From Deltaproteobacteria bacterium HGW-Deltaproteobacteria-3 (GTDB taxonomy: Bacteria; Desulfobacterota; Desulfobulbia; Desulfobulbales; Desulfurivibrionaceae), in contig PHAW01000010.1 of NCBI GenBank assembly GCA_002841785.1, positions 1-56,407 on the forward strand: 56,407 nt of DNA, written 5' to 3'. The notes beneath the pieces are model-generated. The model was not told where the DNA came from, did no database searches, and saw only the letters and a program-made list of their open reading frames with translations. The position numbers were made by a program, and so were the translations under genes. Below are positions 48,779-56,407 of the stretch, piece by piece. Each line of letters starts with the position of its first letter. Position 1 is the first letter of the stretch.

Positions 48779-49885
48779 TTAGCCCTCGACCAGCAACAAA
48801 CCCCTGCTGGCGCCGGCAGCCTCGGTGCCGACCCCCTTGTGGATGACCAACTGCGTCCCCTCCTGCTGCCCGGCCTGGTAGGGATCTCCATACACCCGGG
48901 GTCCGGCATGCTGCACGGTGCGCAGGCGGGGATAGCGGGCCCGGTAGTAGCGGATCAGCCCCGGATCCGAGGCGCAGACCAGGCTGGAGGAAGTGTTGTC
49001 GCCGGTGGTGTGCATGACCTCTCGATCCTGGCGCGTGAGCTTTTCCCGAAAGCCGCCAAGCACCCCGAGCCGATAGGAATTCTTCTCCCGGCCCGTGGCC
49101 CCCGTGTTTTTCCGATACTCCTGCCAGAGATACTCCAGCCGGTGGATGAGAAAATGATAGACGTGGTCGGCCACGGCCAGGTTTTCCTTGGCTCCGGTCA
49201 GTTCGATCACCCGCAGGGTTTCGCCGCTTTTCGCCTCAAACTGCCGGGCGATGACCACGTTGACGTAAAAAAAATCCTTGAGGATTGCGGCAATGAGCCG
49301 CTGGTGGGCGGCGATCCGCTTGGCACCGGGGTGGATGATCAGATAATCATAATCCGTTGCCGCCTGGCGGTCGAGCCGCTCCAGGTTGTATCGGCGCAGG
49401 ATGGCGTTGGCCTTGGCCATGGCCAGGGCAGCCTCGTGCTCGTTGGCGCTCTGGGCCAGGGCGAAAAGCTTCTCCACCCTGGCCAGCATGGCTCCGGACT
49501 TCTGGCCCTCCCCGCTAAGCAGCCGCGGGATTACCCCTTGGGCGGCGCGGAATTCGGGATGCACCCCCAGCCGGTCGCACGCCTCCTGAAAGGCCGGGCC
49601 GTGCGGCAGCTCATCCCCACGGCCCAGAACCTGCTGGACATACTGGTGGCTCATCTCATGCTTCAACACCTCCAGCACCACATCCCAGGAATAATCCCGG
49701 ATCAGCCAGGAGGCCAGGCTGAGGGTGTCCAGCCCCGGCGACCAGGCGCCGGCCCGGCTCTGGCCCTCCCGGATCTCAAAGAGCGGCGGCCTGAGCTGCA
49801 CCCGGTACAGCCAGCACAAATGGCGGTATTCCTGGGCCAACTGCCTGCGCCAACCCTCCATGAGGCGATTCTCTTTTTCGCTCAC
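48779..49885 (-). CDS. SprT-like metallopeptidase-DUF2786 protein, 368 aa
   Basis: The N-terminal SprT-like zinc domain shows VVLEVLKHEMSHQYV (HExxH-type H76-H80) and a nearby HG. A DUF2786 helical segment follows (~134-170: MLARVEKLFALAQSANEHEAALAMAKANAILRRYNLE). The rest is mixed alpha/beta (DYDYLIIHPG, RLGVLGGFREKL). It may process DNA-protein complexes or act as a standalone peptidase. It lies 4 bp after rnhA. Confidence 0.83.
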   Translation of the reverse strand: MSEKENRLMEGWRRQLAQEYRHLCWLYRVQLRPPLFEIREGQSRAGAWSPGLDTLSLASWLIRDYSWDVVLEVLKHEMSHQYVQQVLGRGDELPHGPAFQEACDRLGVHPEFRAAQGVIPRLLSGEGQKSGAMLARVEKLFALAQSANEHEAALAMAKANAILRRYNLERLDRQAATDYDYLIIHPGAKRIAAHQRLIAAILKDFFYVNVVIARQFEAKSGETLRVIELTGAKENLAVADHVYHFLIHRLEYLWQEYRKNTGATGREKNSYRLGVLGGFREKLTRQDREVMHTTGDNTSSSLVCASDPGLIRYYRARYPRLRTVQHAGPRVYGDPYQAGQQEGTQLVIHKGVGTEAAGASRGLLLVEG

Positions 49886-49889
49886 CGCT

Positions 49890-50591
49890 TCAGCCCTTGT
49901 ACCCGGTATCCACCGGCAGATCCGGCTGGCGGGCCGAGGCCACGGCCAGCTCGTCGCAGCGCTCGTTAAAGGGATTGCCGTTGTGGCCCTTGACCCAGTT
50001 GAAGGTGATGTCCAGCCCCTCGATGAGGTCCAGCAACTGCCCCCAGAGATCGGGATTGACCGCGGGCTGTTTGTCAGCCTTGACCCAATCCCGTTTCCGC
50101 CACCCCTTGGCCCACCCCTTGCTGATCCCGTTCACCACATAGCTGGAATCGGAATAGAGCGCCACCGGCTTGTCGCGGTATTCCAGCTCGCGCAGGGCCA
50201 CGATGCAGCCCATCAGCTCCATCCGGTTATTGGTGGTCAGACGGAAGCCGCCGGACAGCTCCTTGCGCTCACCGTTGTAGACCTGCACAATGCCGTAGCC
50301 GCCCGGCCCGGGATTGTAACGGGCGCCGCCGTCGGTGTAGATGGAGACCACACCGTCCTTGGGGGAGGTATCCCCTGCCTGCGGAGTAGTTTTCGTCGCG
50401 GTTTTGACGCTGCCCGGACCGCCCTGGCCCGAGGTGGGATTCTTCAGCCACGCCTCAGCCTCGGCCCGGGTGGCAAAACCCTTGAATCTGGCGCCCTGAA
50501 AGCCGATGACCTGGGCCTGGGCCTTGGGCCAGTTATCGTAGATGCCAGGCACCCGCCCAGCCAGGATTGCGTAAAATTTCTTTGCTGCCAT
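49890..50591 (-). CDS. rnhA: Ribonuclease HI with hybrid-binding domain, 233 aa
   Basis: The N-terminal hybrid-binding domain (FYAILAGRVPGIYDNWPKAQAQVIGFQGARFKGFAT) is followed by a linker and RNase H. The four acidic/His site residues are in YTDGGA, RMELMG, YSDSSYVVNGI and HNGNPFNERCDELA. It removes RNA from RNA-DNA hybrids. Cotranscribed with the SprT-like gene. Confidence 0.95.
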   Translation of the reverse strand: MAAKKFYAILAGRVPGIYDNWPKAQAQVIGFQGARFKGFATRAEAEAWLKNPTSGQGGPGSVKTATKTTPQAGDTSPKDGVVSIYTDGGARYNPGPGGYGIVQVYNGERKELSGGFRLTTNNRMELMGCIVALRELEYRDKPVALYSDSSYVVNGISKGWAKGWRKRDWVKADKQPAVNPDLWGQLLDLIEGLDITFNWVKGHNGNPFNERCDELAVASARQPDLPVDTGYKG

Positions 50592-51053
50592 TTCTGAGTT
50601 GTCCTTTTTTACTGATTATCAAGCAATCCCAACAGGTTTTTGGTCCTTAAATCCCATTGTCACGCAGCCGAGCACCGGAGAGGCTGCCGAAAAAGGGCTT
50701 TGCACTGTTTGAGGCGCAGCCGAGTTTGCAAAGCCCCGGCAGCATCGAGGAGTACCCCATGCGGGGCATAAACTCCGGGAATCCCGCCAGCGGCGGGACA
50801 AGTGGCGGGGTGCCTTTTTCTTGTTTCTTCTTTTGGGCAAGCAAAAGAAGAAAAAGAACCCGGCAGAAAGGCTATCGTCACTTTCTCCGAAAACCCCATC
50901 ACTCCACTATTTCATCACAATGCGACAGCCAAACCCCGCACTCCCTCTTGCCCCATTCCCCAATTTCAACTATGTTGCCCAAGCAAGAATACACCATCGT
51001 CGCAAAGCCGCAAATGGCGATGCGCCCATTACCTTTGCAACCAGGGGAAAAGA
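50592..51053. other. Non-coding region with hairpin repeat
   Basis: No gene is convincing in these ~460 bp. It contains the hairpin TTTCTTCTTTT-GGGCAAGC-AAAAGAAGAAA (50824-50853), whose loop matches 29314-29335, and GC-rich dyads upstream of it (GCCAGCGGCGGGAC region). Confidence 0.5.
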
Positions 51054-51221
51054 ATGAAACTCTTTGTTACGCCCAAGGGCGACCGTTGGCTTTGCTCCGA
51101 ATGTGAAAAGGAGTTCGCCGAGACCATCACCAACGAGGGGTGGCGGGTGGCCTTTTCAAAAATCGACCCCATGCTCCGCTGCTCCGAATGCAAACATGGC
51201 GATATCGAGATCTTTGATTGA
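51054..51221 (+). CDS. 55-aa zinc-ribbon protein coupled to a radical SAM gene
   Basis: ATG 51054 follows AGGGGAA. The protein has CSEC and CSEC pairs about 27 residues apart, with a Trp/Arg-rich middle. Its stop overlaps the TTG start of the radical SAM gene (TTGA). Possibly a zinc-ribbon accessory or substrate of that enzyme; not a known family. Confidence 0.6.
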   Translation: MKLFVTPKGDRWLCSECEKEFAETITNEGWRVAFSKIDPMLRCSECKHGDIEIFD

Positions 51222-52096
51222 TCCCGCTGTCCTTGAAAAAATTCAAGAAAATATATATCGAGATCACCAACCGCTGCAATCTTGCCTGCAGCTTCTGCCT
51301 TCGAAGCAACCGGGCCAAAGCCTTCATGCGGCCGGAAAATTTCCGCGCCATTCTGGGCAGAATCAAGGATCACACCGATCACCTTGCCCTGCATGTGCTG
51401 GGCGAACCGTTATTGCACCCGGAACTTGACGAGATCCTCGCCCTCTGCCAGGAACACGCCCTCAAGATCAATCTGACCACCAACGGCACTCTGCTGTCCC
51501 AGCGCCGGGAACTTTTACTGGCCAGTCCGGCCCTGCGCCAGGTCAATATCTCCCTGCACAGCTTCAGCGAACAGGATGGTGATCCAGCCCTTTCCGGCTA
51601 TCTCCACGGAATCCTGAGTTTTATCCGGGAAGCCGAGGCAACCGGGCTGCTGATCAGCCTGCGGCTCTGGAATCTGTTCCCAGCGAACACCACCCTTCCC
51701 TCTCCCAACGAAACCATCCTGAAGGCGCTTGAGGATAATTTCGAGCTGCCCGAACCGCTTGCCGACAGACTCACCCCGGGCCACGGCATCACCCTGGCCT
51801 CCAAGGTTTTCCTGAGCCAGAACCCCCGCTTCACCTGGCCCCATGCTCCGGCCCCGGATCTGGGCGACAAGGGAACCTGCCGGGGGCTCAAGAATCATAT
51901 TGCCATTCTGGTGGACGGCACCGTGGTGCCCTGCTGTCTCGATGCCCAGGCGGATATCCCCTTGGGCAACATCCACGCGCAATCCCTTGCCGAGATCCTC
52001 GCCGGTTCCCGCGGCGAGGCCATGCGCACCGGCTTTTCCCAACGCCGCCTTACAGAATCCCTCTGCCGCCGCTGCACCTTCCGGCAATCCTTCTAA
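51218..52096 (+). CDS. Radical SAM protein with SPASM-like tail, 292 aa
   Basis: The radical SAM site CNLACSFC lies near residue 21 with the usual YIEITNRCN context. LHVLGEPLLHPELDEIL and INLTTNGTLL follow. The C-terminal SPASM-like Cys set is C-RGLKNHI..., VPCCLDAQADIPLGNI and LCRRCTF. Such enzymes modify peptides or proteins, or mature metallo-enzymes. It overlaps the 55-aa gene and ends converging on rlmN with a 4-bp overlap. The substrate is unknown. Confidence 0.85.
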   Translation: MIPLSLKKFKKIYIEITNRCNLACSFCLRSNRAKAFMRPENFRAILGRIKDHTDHLALHVLGEPLLHPELDEILALCQEHALKINLTTNGTLLSQRRELLLASPALRQVNISLHSFSEQDGDPALSGYLHGILSFIREAEATGLLISLRLWNLFPANTTLPSPNETILKALEDNFELPEPLADRLTPGHGITLASKVFLSQNPRFTWPHAPAPDLGDKGTCRGLKNHIAILVDGTVVPCCLDAQADIPLGNIHAQSLAEILAGSRGEAMRTGFSQRRLTESLCRRCTFRQSF

Positions 52097-53196
52097 ATCT
52101 TTCCCGCCAACTGCCCGCAGGCCGCGGAGATATCCGCGCCCCGGCTCTGCCGGATAAAGGTGTTGAACCCCGCGTCGCGCAGCACCTTCTGAAAGGCCAG
52201 GGTCTGGGCTCCGTCCGGGCAGGCGAATTCCGTTTCCCCGGAGCCGTTGTAGGGCAGCAGATTGATCCGGCTTGGGATCCCTTGCAGCTTTTCCGCCAGC
52301 AGCCTCGCATCGGCCAGCGAATCGTTGATCCCCTTGAGCATGATGTACTCGAACAAAATCACCTTCTTTTTTCCCAGCGGATACCTGCGGCAGGCCGCGA
52401 GCAACGCTTCCAGCCCGTAAGTTGTATTCACCGGCATCAGACTGCTGCGGACCGCGTCATCGGCACTGTGTAGCGACACGGCCAGATTGACCCGGATATC
52501 CCTGCCCAGATCGTCCATCCTCGGCACGATGCCGCAGGTGGAGACCGTGATCCGCCGCTCGGAAAAGCCGAGGCCATGGTCATCCATGAGGATCGTCAGT
52601 GCGGCCAGGAGATTGTCGTAGTTGGCCAGGGGTTCCCCCATGCCCATGAAAACCAGGTTGTTGAGCAGCTCCCGCGGGGTGGCCCGGTTGATGCCGCCCG
52701 CAACCATGTGGGTCATCACGGCCAGCACCTGGCCCACGATTTCGGCGGGACGCAGGTTGCGGATAAAGCCCAACCCCCCGGTAAGGCAAAAGCGGCAACC
52801 CATGGCACAGCCCGCCTGGGAGGAAACGCACAGGGTATGGCGACCGTCCTCGGGGATGAGCACGCTCTCGACCATGGCGCCGTCTTCGAGCCGAAAGGCG
52901 AATTTCTCGGTGGTGTCCACCGATTTTTCCACGGCAACCGGGGAAAGGCTGCTCATGGCGGCATGCTCGGCCAGCAGCGCTGTCACCTCCCGGCTGATCC
53001 CGAGGTGGGAAAAATCAAGAACCCCGGGACGGTGCAACCGGGCAAAAATCTGCTTGGCCCGCTTGACGGGCAGCCCCAATCCCGCGACAAACCCGGCCAG
53101 TTGCTCCAGGCTGAGATCGCGCAGATCGGTTGGCCCGCCCTGCGGGGAGGCAGTCTCCAGCCTGTGCGCACTCTGTTTTTTGTGCTCCTTATCCAT
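52093..53196 (-). CDS. rlmN: 23S rRNA/tRNA (adenine-C2)-methyltransferase RlmN
   Basis: The RlmN radical SAM motif QAGCAMGCRFCLTG, NLVFMGMGEPLANYD, ITVSTCGIVP and NLLPYNGSG are present. The C-terminal catalytic Cys is in GADISAACGQLAG. It methylates A2503 of 23S rRNA and some tRNAs. ATG 53196 is chosen with AGAGGG before it. Confidence 0.95.
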   Translation of the reverse strand: MDKEHKKQSAHRLETASPQGGPTDLRDLSLEQLAGFVAGLGLPVKRAKQIFARLHRPGVLDFSHLGISREVTALLAEHAAMSSLSPVAVEKSVDTTEKFAFRLEDGAMVESVLIPEDGRHTLCVSSQAGCAMGCRFCLTGGLGFIRNLRPAEIVGQVLAVMTHMVAGGINRATPRELLNNLVFMGMGEPLANYDNLLAALTILMDDHGLGFSERRITVSTCGIVPRMDDLGRDIRVNLAVSLHSADDAVRSSLMPVNTTYGLEALLAACRRYPLGKKKVILFEYIMLKGINDSLADARLLAEKLQGIPSRINLLPYNGSGETEFACPDGAQTLAFQKVLRDAGFNTFIRQSRGADISAACGQLAGKI

Positions 53197-53300
53197 GCAC
53201 CCTCTGTACCATATTTCCCTCCCTGTTTCAAAAAATGATACCCTCGCACACAATGGCGCACGATCACCGGTACGCCACAGCCCCCCCCGCTCGAAAACCC

Positions 53301-53345
53301 TTGACGCAGCCGGACAAATAAATCAAATATACATTTAACTTATTT
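53301..53345 (+). promoter_or_regulatory. Promoter/operator of the TetR-MacAB operon
   Basis: TTGACG (53301) with an AT-rich -10 around 53325-53331 is followed by AAATAT-ACATTT and AACTTATTTC, a symmetric AT-rich stretch that fits a TetR operator. The regulator would repress itself and the efflux genes. Confidence 0.5.
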
Positions 53346-53360
53346 CAAAGGACCTATCCC

Positions 53361-54038
53361 GTGCGAAAACAACGAAGCGACGGCCAGGAAACCCGCCAGA
53401 ATCTGCTGGCGGCCGCAGGCGAAATCTTTGCCGCCAAAGGCTTCCGGGAGACGACCATCGCCGAGATCTGCAAGCAGGCGGAAGCCAACACCGCCGCGGT
53501 CAGCTACCATTTCGGCAGCAAGGAAGCCCTGTATGTGGAGAGCTGGCGCCATGCCTTCACCCGCTCCTTAAGCATCTATCCCCCGGACGGCGGCGTCAAG
53601 GCCGAGGCCCCGGCGGAAGAGCGTCTGCACGGGCGGATCCGCGCAATCATGCGGCGGATCATCGACCCGCAAAGCCATGATTTCGACATCTTCCACAAGG
53701 AGATGGCAAATCCCACCGGGCTCCTGGCCACGGCCATGCAAGAATCGATGGAGCAGATATTCACAGGGCTCAATCGCCTGGTCTGCGAATTGCTGGACCA
53801 AAAGCCCGGCGCACACGAGGTGCAGCTCTGCGCCATGTCCATCCGGGCCCAGTGCTTCGGCCCTTTGCTCCACGCCCGGTGCCGTAAGAGTGTGCAGGGT
53901 TTGCCCACCACCGGCCTTGAACCCCTGCTCGAAGATGTGGAGCAACTGGCGGACCATGTCACCCGCTTCAGCCTGGCAGGAATCCGGGCGCTCCGTCCCC
54001 GGCATCCGCAACAATCCCACAATGAGGTTGGCCCATGA
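53361..54038 (+). CDS. TetR-family regulator (CecR-like), 225 aa
   Basis: The TetR HTH NLLAAAGEIFAAKGFRETTIAEICKQAEANTAAVSYHFGSKEALY is complete. The C-terminal domain (RIIDPQSHDFDIFHKEMANPTGLL) matches the CecR/DUF1956 type. It starts at GTG 53361 with AAAGGA. Its stop overlaps the adaptor gene (ATGA), so it regulates the efflux operon it heads. Confidence 0.9.
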   Translation: MRKQRSDGQETRQNLLAAAGEIFAAKGFRETTIAEICKQAEANTAAVSYHFGSKEALYVESWRHAFTRSLSIYPPDGGVKAEAPAEERLHGRIRAIMRRIIDPQSHDFDIFHKEMANPTGLLATAMQESMEQIFTGLNRLVCELLDQKPGAHEVQLCAMSIRAQCFGPLLHARCRKSVQGLPTTGLEPLLEDVEQLADHVTRFSLAGIRALRPRHPQQSHNEVGP

Positions 54039-55285
54039 AACACCCAGGCAAAAAATCCCTCATCGCCCTCATCGCCGTGCTGTTCCTCGGCAGCCTGGCC
54101 GCCTGGCAGCTTACCCGGAGCCAGGAAAACAGCCTGGCCTACCGGACCGCCGAGCTCAAACGCGGGGATCTGGTGGTTACCATCAACGCCACCGGCACCG
54201 TGGAACCGGAAGAGGTCATCGATGTCGGCGCCCAGGTGGCCGGACGGATCGTCTCCTTCGGCAAGGACGCCAAGGAGAAAACCGTGGACTACGGCTCGCT
54301 GGTTGAGGCTGGCACGGTGCTGGCCCGGATCGACGATTCGCTCTACGCCGCGGACGTGGCCCAGGCCGAGGCCCAGCTCCTCTCCAACAAGGCCGGGTTG
54401 CAAAAGGCCAAGGCGGATCTCTTCAGAACCGAACAGGAGTGGAAGCGGGCGCAACTCCTCGGCCCATCCGAAGCCCTGTCGCAATCGAGTTATGAGGGGT
54501 ACGAATCGGCGCATAAAAACGCACTGGCCCAAGTGGCGGTGAGCGAGGCCTCAATCCGCCAGGCCGAGGCGGCGCTCAAGCGCGCCCAACGCAACCTCGG
54601 CTACTGCACCATCACCTCGCCGGTCAAGGGCATCATCATCGACCGAAGGGTCAACATCGGCCAGACCGTGGTGGCGAGCCTCAATGCGCCGAGCCTCTTT
54701 CTGCTGGCCAAGGATCTTACCCGCATCCAGGTCTGGGTGGCGGTGAACGAGGCGGATATCGGCAAAATCCGCCCGGGCCAGCCGGTGACCTTCACGGTGG
54801 ACGCCTTCCCCAATGAAACCTTCCGGGGCGAGGTGGGCAAGATCCGGCTCAACGCCGCCATGACCCAGAACGTGGTGACCTACACGGTGGAGATCACCAC
54901 CGATAACGCTGACGGCCGGCTCCTGCCCTACCTCACCGCCAATGTCCTGTTCCAATTGCAAAAGCTGGAAAATGTTCTGCAGGCGCCCAACGCGGCCCTG
55001 CGCTGGAGCCCGCCTGTCAAGGAAGGCAAGGGGCCGGCCTCGGCAAAGACTCCGGCCGGCGGCAGCCTCTGGGTGCTGGACGAGAAGCGGACGCCCCGCA
55101 GGATCGAGGTCCAAGCCGGGCCCAGCGACGGGATCAATACCGCGGTGGAGAGCGCGGAGCTGCGCGAGGACATGCAGGTCATCACCGGGATACGGATGTC
55201 CGAGGCCGACAGGAACGGGAGCGGGGGCGGCAACCCCTTCACCCCCAAGTTCGGCGCCGGCAAGAAGGCCAAGGGAGAGAAGTAG
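54035..55285 (+). CDS. MacA-like periplasmic adaptor protein, 416 aa
   Basis: An N-terminal anchor (LIALIAVLFLGSLAAWQL), biotinyl-lipoyl-like halves (GAQVAGRIVSFG ... YCTITSPVKGIIIDRRVNIG), a coiled-coil hairpin (~105-185), and a beta-barrel (VNEADIGKIRPGQPVTFTVDAFPNETFRGEV) define an RND/HlyD-type adaptor of the MacA kind. It links the MacB ATPase-permease to an outer-membrane channel. Confidence 0.92.
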   Translation: MKHPGKKSLIALIAVLFLGSLAAWQLTRSQENSLAYRTAELKRGDLVVTINATGTVEPEEVIDVGAQVAGRIVSFGKDAKEKTVDYGSLVEAGTVLARIDDSLYAADVAQAEAQLLSNKAGLQKAKADLFRTEQEWKRAQLLGPSEALSQSSYEGYESAHKNALAQVAVSEASIRQAEAALKRAQRNLGYCTITSPVKGIIIDRRVNIGQTVVASLNAPSLFLLAKDLTRIQVWVAVNEADIGKIRPGQPVTFTVDAFPNETFRGEVGKIRLNAAMTQNVVTYTVEITTDNADGRLLPYLTANVLFQLQKLENVLQAPNAALRWSPPVKEGKGPASAKTPAGGSLWVLDEKRTPRRIEVQAGPSDGINTAVESAELREDMQVITGIRMSEADRNGSGGGNPFTPKFGAGKKAKGEK

Positions 55286-55292
55286 GGCCGCC

Positions 55293-56021
55293 ATGGAACT
55301 CATCACCCTGCGCTCCATTGAAAAAACCTATCAGATGGGCGACATCGCGGTGCCCGTGCTGAAAGGCATCTCCCTGTCCATCCGGCAGGGGGAGCTGGTC
55401 GCGCTCACCGGCTCGTCCGGATCCGGCAAGTCCACCCTGATGAATATCCTGGGCTGCCTGGACCGACCGAATGCGGGCGAATACTGGCTGGAGGGCCAGG
55501 AGGTCTCCCAGCTCTCCGCCGACGAGCGGGCCCTGCTCCGCAACCGCAAGCTGGGTTTTGTCTTCCAGAGCTTCAACCTGCTGGCCAGAACCAGCGCTCT
55601 CGAAAACGTGGCCATGCCGCTCACCTATTCCGCCGAAAACTTGAGCGAACGGGAGGCCAGGGAACGGGCTGCGGAAATGCTGAGCCGGGTGGGATTGGCC
55701 GACCGGCTGGACCATCATCCCTCCCAGCTTTCCGGCGGCCAGCAGCAGCGGGTGGCCATCGCCCGGGCCCTGATCAACCGCCCGCCGGTGCTTTTTGCCG
55801 ACGAGCCCACCGGCAACCTGGATTCCAAAACCAGCGAAGAGGTGCTGCAGATGTTCGAGCGGCTCAACACCGAGGACCACATCACCATCATCATGGTGAC
55901 CCACGATCCCAAGGTGGCCGGCCATGCCAATCGGGTGATCCGCATGGACGACGGGGTGATCCAGGGCGATGCACCCCCTGCGGCCGAGCCAAACCCGAAA
56001 ACCCCGGAAGGCGCGCCATGA
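55293..56021 (+). CDS. MacB-type ABC ATPase, 242 aa
   Basis: Walker A SSGSGKST, signature LSGGQQQRVAIARA, Walker B VLFADEPTGNLD and H-loop MVTHDP are all intact. This is the LolD/MacB ATPase type, encoded separately from its permease. ATG 55293 follows GGGCCGCC weakly; the end overlaps the permease gene (ATGA). Confidence 0.93.
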   Translation: MELITLRSIEKTYQMGDIAVPVLKGISLSIRQGELVALTGSSGSGKSTLMNILGCLDRPNAGEYWLEGQEVSQLSADERALLRNRKLGFVFQSFNLLARTSALENVAMPLTYSAENLSEREARERAAEMLSRVGLADRLDHHPSQLSGGQQQRVAIARALINRPPVLFADEPTGNLDSKTSEEVLQMFERLNTEDHITIIMVTHDPKVAGHANRVIRMDDGVIQGDAPPAAEPNPKTPEGAP

Positions 56022-56407
56022 TGATCTACACCACCGCCCGCACCGCCTTCCGCACCTTGCGCCGCAATCCCATGCGGGCCATGCTCACCACCCTGGGCAT
56101 TGTCATCGGCGTGGCCGCGGTCATCGCCATGATGGAGATCGGCGCCGGCGCCTCGGGCGCTCTGAAAAAAACCATCGCCAGCATGGGAGCCAACGTCCTG
56201 GTGATCCGGCCCGGCACCGCCTCCAGCGGCGGAGTCTCCTTCGGCGCGGGCACCACCACCACCCTGACCCCGGAAGATTGCCAGGCCATCCTGCGGGAAT
56301 GCCCCTCGGTGCGCAACGCCGCGCCCATGGTCCGGGCCCGCACCCAGGTGGTGTACGGCAACCGCAACTGGGTGCCCAACGCCATCTACGGCACGACCCC
56401 GGCCTAT
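56018..56407 (+). CDS. MacB-like ABC permease (3' truncated by window)
   Basis: The first 130 residues are seen. They hold a MacB_PCD start: TARTAFRTLRRNPMRAMLTTLGIVIGVAAVIAMMEIG and SMGANVLVIRPGTASSGGVSFG. It overlaps the ATPase gene. The remaining helices lie outside. Confidence 0.9.
   Translation, partial: MMIYTTARTAFRTLRRNPMRAMLTTLGIVIGVAAVIAMMEIGAGASGALKKTIASMGANVLVIRPGTASSGGVSFGAGTTTTLTPEDCQAILRECPSVRNAAPMVRARTQVVYGNRNWVPNAIYGTTPAY

Overview
The window looks like chromosomal DNA from a GC-rich, anaerobic, Gram-negative bacterium, most likely a Desulfobacterota (Desulfobulbales-like) sulfur metaboliser. The reasons are a siroheme-type sulfite/nitrite reductase-like ferredoxin protein at the left edge, a two-CW domain protein, an outer-membrane homeostasis operon (ydbH-ynbE-ydbL) and the general gene style. 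The taxon is an inference; no rRNA is present.

Layout. (1) 1-686: 3' end of a sulfite-reductase-like gene. (2) 715-15735: a 15-kb integrative mobilizable element in the 3' end of tRNA-Arg(ACG), bounded by 50-bp identical direct repeats. It carries a tyrosine integrase, a ChpS/ChpB-like toxin-antitoxin pair, a J-domain/repeat protein as cargo, and a long leftward block. That block holds an AlpA-like regulator, a lambda O/P-like replication module with iterons inside the O-like gene, a DotA/TraY homologue, an oriT-like hairpin, mobC, and a MobP-type relaxase. A mobB-like gene is overprinted inside the relaxase gene. The block ends with a chain of small secreted, membrane or Cys-rich proteins linked by ATGA overlaps. 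No coupling protein and no T4SS ATPase are visible. (3) 15.7-19.4 kb: a broken response regulator-TPR gene, a two-CW protein, and a ycbK-like (broken)/ycbB-like L,D-transpeptidase pair. (4) 19.4-24.3 kb: an arn-like envelope-sugar operon (GT-C-like membrane protein, polyprenyl-phosphate GT2, WbqC, WecE, broken SMR flippase). (5) 24.6-29.2 kb: a PhnD-sensor/GAF/HD-GYP protein and an ABC-F ATPase. (6) 29.3-36.5 kb: an Entner-Doudoroff set (eda; edd, pgl, zwf) interrupted by an Mrr endonuclease and a TA pair, with REP-like doublets between operons. (7) 36.7-47.1 kb: a 3'-5' exonuclease, small zinc and lipoproteins, DedA, a broken P-type ATPase divergent from nhaR, a tRNA-dihydrouridine synthase, and ydbL-ynbE-ydbH. 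(8) 47.6-56.4 kb: Yip1, a YajD-like HNH protein, SprT-like, rnhA, a 55-aa zinc-ribbon protein coupled to a radical SAM/SPASM protein, rlmN, and a TetR-MacA-MacB efflux operon running off the end.

How parts work together. The island appears to excise and integrate itself and to process its own DNA, but must borrow a transfer channel. Its own TraY/DotA suggests it customises an IncI/Dot-type channel. In the chromosome, zwf-pgl-edd-eda convert glucose-6-P to pyruvate plus GAP. The arn-like operon would make, load, flip and transfer a 4-aminosugar. Several chromosomal genes (response regulator-TPR, DUF882, SMR, P-type ATPase twice, exonuclease 3' end) show short internal deletions, and a RelE-like toxin has a 1-nt frameshift. 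This is either real decay or an assembly problem.
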